Positions 61,452 through 64,000 of a stretch of DNA of 64,000 bases are shown piece after piece; the stretch's first letter is position 1, and the number at the start of each line of letters is the position of its first letter. The position numbers and the translations under genes were made by a program. The DNA is from Diadophis punctatus similis (lineage: Eukaryota > Chordata > Lepidosauria > Squamata > Dipsadidae): assembly GCA_023053685.1 (NCBI GenBank), contig JALIGW010000158.1:248001-312000 (forward strand), read 5' to 3'. The notes beneath the pieces are model-generated. The model was not told the DNA's origin. It did not search any database and worked only from the letters and a program-made list of their open reading frames with translations.

Positions 61452-62691
61452 TTCTTTTTCATTTCTGAGGTGTTTGTCAAAAGTGATGTTTTTGGGCTGA
61501 ATTGAGACATAAGGCGAATGCTGTGTTAGACTTTGGGCTAGCTCTTCAGGGTAGGCTCGGAATCAAAATTCAAGCGAGAATTCGGCTTTCCAGCCCGTGG
61601 GGAACAGGAATATGTGTTTCTTTTTCATTTCTGAGGTGTTTGTCAAAAGTGATGTTTTTGGGCTGAATTGAATCCTAAGGCGAATGCTGTGTTAGACTTT
61701 GGGCTAGCTCTTCAGGGGAGGCTCGGAATCGAAAATCAAGCGAGAATTCAGCTTTCAAGCATGTGGGGAACAGGAATATGTGTTTCTTTTTCATTTTTGA
61801 GGTGTTTGTCAAAAGTGATGTTTTTGGGCTGAATTGAATCCTAAGGCGAATGCTGTGTTAGACTTTCGGCTAGCTCTTCAGGGTAGGCTCGGAATCGAAA
61901 ATCAAGCGAGAATTTGGCTTTCCAGCACGTGGGGAACAGGAATATTTCTTTCTTTTTCATTTCTGAGGTGTTTGTCAAAAGTGATGTTTTTGGGCTGAAT
62001 TGAGAACTAAGGCGAATTCCGTGTTAGACATTGGGCTTTCTCTTCAGGGAAAGCTCGGAATCAAAAATCAAGCGAGAATTCGGCTTTCCAGCCTGTGGGG
62101 AACAGGAATATGTGTTTCATTTTCATTTCTGAGGTGTTTGTCAAAAGTCATGTTTTTTGGCTGTATTGAGTCCTAAGGCGAATGCTGTGTTAGACTTTGG
62201 GCTAGCTCTCCAGGGTAGGCTCGGAATCGAAAATCAAGCGAGAATTCAGCTTTCCAGCCTGTGGGGAATGGGAATATGTGTTTCTTTTTCATTTCTGAGG
62301 TGTTTGTCAAAAGTGATGTTTTTGGGCTGAATTGAATCCTAAGGCGAATGCTGTGTTAGACTTTCGACTAGCTCTTCAGGGTAGGCTCGGAATCGAAAAT
62401 CAAGCGAGAATTTGGCTTTCCAGCACGTGGGGAACAGGAATATTTCTTTCTTTTTCATTTCTGAGGTGTTTGTCAAAAGTGATGTTTTTGGGCTGAATTG
62501 AGAAATAAGGCGAATGCTGTGTTAGACCTTGGGCTAGTCTTCAGGGTAGGCTCGGAATCAAAATTCAAGCGAGAATTCGGCTTTCCAGCCCGTGGGGAAC
62601 AGGAATATGTGTTTCTTTTTCATTTCTGAGGTGTTTGTCAAAAGTGATGTTTTTGGGCTGAATTGAATCCTAAGGCGAATGCTGTGTTAGA
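61452..62691 (+). repeat. 8-monomer tandem duplication, second copy
   Basis: It repeats the preceding segment, with CTCTCCAGG near 62207 as a private change. Its end merges into the 4,481-bp-shift segment, so 62.1-62.7 kb is related to both 57.6 and 60.8 kb. Confidence 0.86.
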
Positions 62692-63169
62692 CTTTCGGCT
62701 AGCTCTTCAGGGTAGGCTCGGAATCGAAAATCAAGCGAGAATTTGGCTTTCCAGAACGTAGGGAACAGGAATATGTCTTTCTTTTTCATTTCTGAGGTGT
62801 TTGTCAAAAGTGATGTTTTTGGGCTGAATTGAATCCTAAGGCGAATGCTGTGTTAGACCTTGGGCTAGCTCTTCAGGGAAAGGTCGGAATCAAAAATCAA
62901 GCGAGAATTCGGCTTTCCAGCCCGTGGGGAACAGGAATATGTGTTTCTTTTTCATTTCTGAGGTGTTTGTCAAAACTGATGTTTTTGGACTGAATTGAAT
63001 CCTAAGGCGAATGCTGTGTTAGACTTTGGGCTAGCTCTTCAGGGTCGGCTTCGGAATCGAAAATCAAGCGAGAATTTGGCTTTCCAGCCCGTGGGGAACA
63101 GGAATATGTGTTTCTTTTTCATTTCTGAGATGTTTGTCAAAAGTGATGTTTTTGGGCTGAATTGAGAAA
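62096..63169 (+). repeat. Marked segment, second copy (shift 4,481 bp)
   Basis: It carries the full set of marks listed for 57615-58688. On the right the copies part at GAGAAAT (here) versus GAGAACT (first copy) near 63,168. Confidence 0.92.
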
Positions 63170-64000
63170 TAAGGCGAATGCTGTGTTAGACTTTGGGCTA
63201 GCTCTTCAGGGTAGGCTCGGAATCGAAAATCAAGCGAGAATTCGGCTTTCCAGCACTTGGGGAACAGGAATATGTGTTTCTTTTTCATTTCTGAGGTGTT
63301 TGTCAAAAGTGATGTTTTTGGGCTGAATTGAGAACTAAGGCGAATTCCGTGTTAGACATTGGGCTTTCTCTTCAGGGAAAGCTCGGAATCGAAAATCAAG
63401 TGAGAATTTGGCTTTCCAGCCCGTGGGGAACAGGAATATGTGTTTCTTTTTCATTTCTGAGGTGTTTGTCAAAAGTGATGTTTTTGGGCTGAATTGAGTC
63501 CTAAGGCGAATGCTGTGTTAGACTTTGGGCTAGCTCTTCAGGGTAGGCTCGGAATCGAAAATCAAGCGAGAATTCGGCTTTCCAGCACGTGGGGAACAGG
63601 AATATGTGTTTCTTTTTCATTTCTGAGGTGTTTGTCAAAAGTGATGTTTTTGGGCTGAATTGAGAACTAAGGCGAATTCCGTGTTAGACATTGGGCTTTC
63701 TCTTCAGGGAAAGCTCGGAATCAAAAATCAAGCGAGAATTCGGCTTTCCAGCCTGTGGGGAACAGGAATATGTGTTTCATTTTCATTTCTGAGGTGTTTG
63801 TCAAAAGTCATGTTTTTTGGCTGTATTGAGTCCTAAGGCGAATGCTGTGTTAGACTTTGGGCTAGCTCTTCAGGGTAGGCTCGGAATCAAAATTCAAGCG
63901 AGAATTCGGCTTTCCAGCACGTGGGGAACAGGAATATGTGTTTCTTTTTCATTTCTGAGGTGTTTGTCAAAAGTGATGTTTTTGGGCTGAATTGAGAACT
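63170..64000 (+). repeat. Array end in window, dimer-like repeat
   Basis: Five monomers, the last one cut by the window edge. Two adjacent pairs alternate a CGAAAAT/CCCG unit and a CGAAAAT/CACG/GAGAACT unit, offset by 332 bp (about 63.06-63.39 and 63.39-63.72 kb). Private marks are CACTTGG near 63255, AAGTGAGAATTTGG near 63399 and a GGGCTGAATTGAGTCC end near 63485. Confidence 0.7.

Larger units (their letters stand above)
1..64000. repeat. Satellite DNA array, 166-bp monomer, fills the window
   Basis: Seen directly: the same unit recurs from the first base to the last, always in the same orientation, with starts at 1, 167, 333, 497, 663, 829 and so on. Most units are 166 bp; a subtype with a 2-bp deletion is 164 bp. 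About 385 units fit. Subtypes differ mainly by a handful of substitutions. No gene, RNA gene, transposon or spacer longer than a few bases interrupts it, so every stretch without a gene holds satellite only. Known: eukaryotic centromeric and pericentromeric satellites commonly have monomers of about 150-180 bp and higher-order organisation. Inferred: centromeric or pericentromeric location. A non-centromeric heterochromatin block or subtelomeric satellite is the alternative. Confidence 0.99.
37080..64000. repeat. Right array domain (AACGGG/ATTTCTTTC-rich)
   Basis: Monomers with GGGAACGGG, AATATTTCTTTC, CACGTGCGG, GAGACATAAGG and CAGGGGAGG recur every few kilobases from here to the end (GAGACATAAGG near 38.76, 40.75, 43.74, 43.91, 47.23, 49.72, 54.37, 56.53, 60.18 and 61.50 kb). 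The 164-bp deletion subtype is seen at 37.86, 38.5 (as GACAATGG) and 43.5 kb and not afterwards. V-block markers such as CGAAAATAAAG and GATATTTTT are absent. The region consists of overlapping in-register duplications listed separately. Confidence 0.75.

Noticed and set aside
12792..63306. Recurrent 80-residue reverse reading frames (start Met-Thr-Asn-Thr-Ser-Glu)
   Set aside because: A TTG start on the reverse strand of the constant TTTGTCAA block; the frames exist only where GAGAAAT-type monomers remove a stop. Same satellite explanation.
1..64000. CRISPR array
   Set aside because: The repeats are contiguous 166-bp units with no unique spacers, far outside CRISPR repeat and spacer sizes.
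1..64000. Repetitive coding gene (large repeat protein)
   Set aside because: All three frames of each strand meet stop codons within one or two monomers, and monomer length is not a multiple of 3.
1..64000. rDNA intergenic spacer or 5S rDNA cluster
   Set aside because: No rRNA-like conserved stretch and no coding portion between repeats; the unit is uniform.

Overview
The whole 64 kb window is one uninterrupted tandem satellite array. Every line is a head-to-tail, same-orientation copy of a monomer with a 166-bp consensus (about 44% G+C, counted on the copy at 3811-3976). There are roughly 385 monomers. I see no non-satellite sequence: no protein-coding gene, tRNA, rRNA, transposon insertion, CRISPR array or inversion. 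Both window edges fall inside the array, so it continues on each side. A satellite of this length with higher-order structure points to a eukaryotic centromere or pericentromere. The organism cannot be read from the sequence; the 166-bp length is in the range I recall for Prunus centromeric satellite, but that is a lead from length only.

The array is a mosaic of monomer subtypes arranged in higher-order units. The left domain (1 to about 37.1 kb) is built from two recurrent blocks, called U and V here. U is 13 monomers (2.16 kb), with copies from 2651, 4807 and 8120, a partial copy at 1-1326 and fragments further on. V is 7-8 monomers (1.16-1.32 kb), starting at 1327, 6962, 10276, 13426 and 17075. 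They give a second-order period of about 3.15-3.65 kb. Inside this domain lie a 22-monomer tandem duplication (shift 3,649 bp) and a 7.2-kb segment present twice with a shift of 8,621-8,623 bp (about 20.66-27.86 and 29.28-36.48 kb). A third, partial copy of the end of that segment covers about 37.36-39.92 kb.

The right domain (about 37.1-64 kb) has a different subtype mix. A 164-bp subtype with a 2-bp deletion disappears after about 43.6 kb. Subtypes carrying AACGGG, an ATTTCTTTC change, GTGCGG, GAGACATAAGG or GGGGAGG become common; they first appear near 27.1 kb. This domain is dominated by overlapping in-register duplications with shifts of 498, 1,327, 1,660, 2,158, 2,490, 3,153, 3,652, 4,481 and 5,810 bp. 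These are 3, 8, 10, 13, 15, 19, 22, 27 and 35 monomers to within a base or two.

Nothing here works as a set of genes. The window is best read as a record of unequal exchange, segment duplication and local conversion, overlaid by mutation at CpG sites. The less ordinary observations are: a subtype-specific dyad (GCTTTC/GAAAGC) in one monomer class; paired TpG and CpA forms at almost every CpG of the monomer; and about 20 mostly one-base indels concentrated between 36.7 and 43.7 kb, which may mark a lower-quality consensus stretch. All boundaries were found by eye from diagnostic bases and carry an uncertainty of tens of bases.
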